64,000 nt of DNA, taken from contig JAEWQF010000014.1 of NCBI GenBank assembly GCA_023399295.1, forward strand, positions 19,234 through 83,233, given 5' to 3'. Positions 62,832 to 64,000 of this stretch are shown piece by piece. This stretch comes from Bacteroidota bacterium. GTDB taxonomy: Bacteria; Bacteroidota; Bacteroidia; Bacteroidales; Dysgonomonadaceae. The notes beneath the pieces are model-generated. The model ran no database searches and was not told the origin of the DNA. It saw only the letters and a list, made by a program, of their open reading frames with translations. Positions within the stretch are counted from its first letter, which is position 1; every line of letters starts with the position of its first letter. The translations under genes and the position numbers were made by a program.

Positions 62832-64000
62832 ATGAAAAGAAGAATCTTGTTCATCCTGTTGCTGGCAGGATTGTTGCGCTCAGGGAGCGCCCTGTCGGAA
62901 GAGCTGGCATACTATTTCCCTGCCGACACCCGTTTCGATGCGCGCATACCGACTCCAGAGGAGTTCCTGGGATACCCTGTGGGCAGCCGCATCACCGAGC
63001 ACAGCCGCATCAATGCCTATTTCGAACGGCTGGCAGAGTTGTCCGAGCGGGTGGAGCTGATTGAGATCGGTCGCACCCACGAACAACGGAAGATCCGCGT
63101 GCTGGCTGTCTCATCGCCCGGCCACATTCAGAACCTGTCGCACTACCGCGCCGCGCGGGAGAAGGTGCGACAAGGAGAAGATGCGGAGACACCACTGGTG
63201 ATCTTCCTGGGATACAGCGTACATGGCAATGAGGTCTCCGCCTCGGAGGCGGCACTGCTCTCAGCCTATTATTATGTTGCCGCTCAAAGCGAGGAGGTAG
63301 TACGGCAGTTGGAAGAGGCGATCGTCTTTATCGACCCGGTCCGCAACCCCGACGGCCAGGAACGTTTTGCCTCCTGGGTCAACTCCAACAGCAGCGTCCA
63401 CACCTACAACACATCCCCCTGGGACAGGGAGCACAGCGAAGGGTGGCCCCGCGGCAGGGGGAACCACTACTGGTTCGACCTGAACCGCGACTGGGTGAAC
63501 CTAGTGCACCCGGAGAGCAAGGCACGGGTGGCCCTCTACCAGGATTGGCTGCCCCATGTGCAGGCCTACCACCACGAGATGGGCAGCAACACCACCTTCT
63601 TTTTCGAGCCCACCGATCCCGATGGCGCCGAGAGCCGCTTTGTGCCACAGGAGACCTATGCATTGAACCGGCTCTTTGCCGACCACTTCGCCCGCGCCCT
63701 CGACGGCATCGGATCGTTCTATTACACCAAGGAGTCGTACGACAACAAGAACCCCAATTTCGGCTCCACCTATCCCGACTACAACGGGGGTGTGGGAATC
63801 CTTTTCGAACAGGGCTCATCACGCGGGCTGCGGCAGGAGTCAGACAATGGCCTTGTCACCTTTCCATTTACGGTACGCAACCAGCTTGTCACCTCCCTGG
63901 CAACGGTGGATGCCGCCATCGACAACCGGGAGAAGCTGTTGGCGCTTCAGCGCACCTTCTTCACTCCGGCAGCAGGTGTCGGCAAGGCGACAAGGAGTTA
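62832..64000 (+). CDS. M14-family zinc carboxypeptidase, 3' end cut by window edge
   Basis: The first 389 residues are in the window. A signal peptide (MKRRILFILLLAGLLRSGSAL) is followed by the M14 catalytic domain: YSVHGNE gives the first Zn ligands His and Glu, NPDGQERF and DLNRDW the substrate-binding Asn/Arg region, YHHEMGSN the third Zn His, and FEQGSSRG the catalytic Glu. It would remove C-terminal residues from peptides in the periplasm or at the surface. There is no Cys and only two Met in the visible part. It starts 8 bp after the tlpA-like gene and completes the visible operon, which may continue beyond the window. Confidence 0.9.
   Translation, partial: MKRRILFILLLAGLLRSGSALSEELAYYFPADTRFDARIPTPEEFLGYPVGSRITEHSRINAYFERLAELSERVELIEIGRTHEQRKIRVLAVSSPGHIQNLSHYRAAREKVRQGEDAETPLVIFLGYSVHGNEVSASEAALLSAYYYVAAQSEEVVRQLEEAIVFIDPVRNPDGQERFASWVNSNSSVHTYNTSPWDREHSEGWPRGRGNHYWFDLNRDWVNLVHPESKARVALYQDWLPHVQAYHHEMGSNTTFFFEPTDPDGAESRFVPQETYALNRLFADHFARALDGIGSFYYTKESYDNKNPNFGSTYPDYNGGVGILFEQGSSRGLRQESDNGLVTFPFTVRNQLVTSLATVDAAIDNREKLLALQRTFFTPAAGVGKATRS

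Overview
The window looks like a chromosomal segment of a Bacteroidota organism (order Bacteroidales). The signs are a fused lpxC-fabZ gene, SusC/SusD pairs, TonB receptors with little Shine-Dalgarno sequence, and promoters of the Bacteroides type (TTTG, 19-21 nt, TAnnTTTG). A full Rnf complex, acetate CoA-transferase and nitric oxide reductase suggest an anaerobic fermenter that must cope with nitrosative stress. I do not name a genus. No prophage, insertion sequence, CRISPR array or rRNA operon is visible.

Layout. 0-4.3 kb: TCA genes on the minus strand (aconitase, isocitrate dehydrogenase with NAD-type residues, truncated citrate synthase). 4.6-10.2 kb: rseC-rnfBCDGEA. 10.2-13.2 kb: a surface lipoprotein and two striking arrays of 7- and 8-bp degenerate repeats, the second lying between aguA and aguB. 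13.1-17.6 kb: lpxD, lpxC-fabZ, lpxA, aguA. 17.8-25.1 kb: tRNA-Pro, CoA-transferase, miaB, a YtxH/YqjE envelope-stress operon and the Rel/SpoT alarmone enzyme. 25.2-28.5 kb: a TPP riboswitch ahead of a TonB receptor and PnuT (thiamine uptake); thiamine pyrophosphokinase lies at 41 kb. 28.5-34.7 kb: lipoate ligase and a pyruvate dehydrogenase operon whose lipoyl domain sits on E3, not E2. 34.9-39 kb: an Rrf2 regulator, a membrane protein, quinol NO reductase and the Ric repair protein. 39-55.5 kb: mostly housekeeping (M64 peptidase, recO, rplS, split 5'-nucleotidase, NagZ/beta-lactamase fusion, aroB, pyrC, polyprenol-phosphate mannosyltransferase, initiator tRNA, rlpA, Lrp, DUF1015).

55.6-64 kb holds the most interesting system. 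One good promoter is followed by two tandem short ORFs (37 and 38 codons) sharing the pattern MMxCCCMxMC. Each is followed by a strong intrinsic terminator, and then comes an operon for a periplasmic binding protein, SusC, SusD, a TlpA thioredoxin and an M14 carboxypeptidase. Only 24 nt separate the second terminator from the first operon gene, so the operon is probably reached by read-through. The operon proteins are almost free of Cys and Met. I infer a sulfur-starvation scavenging system controlled by tandem Cys/Met leader-peptide attenuators. A metal-binding or modified-peptide role for the small peptides remains possible.

The genes connect in several ways. Pyruvate dehydrogenase needs thiamine diphosphate and lipoate, and uptake or attachment genes for both lie next to it. 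Rnf links ferredoxin to NADH and an ion gradient. The Lpx genes make lipid A for the outer membrane that carries the TonB and SusCD systems.
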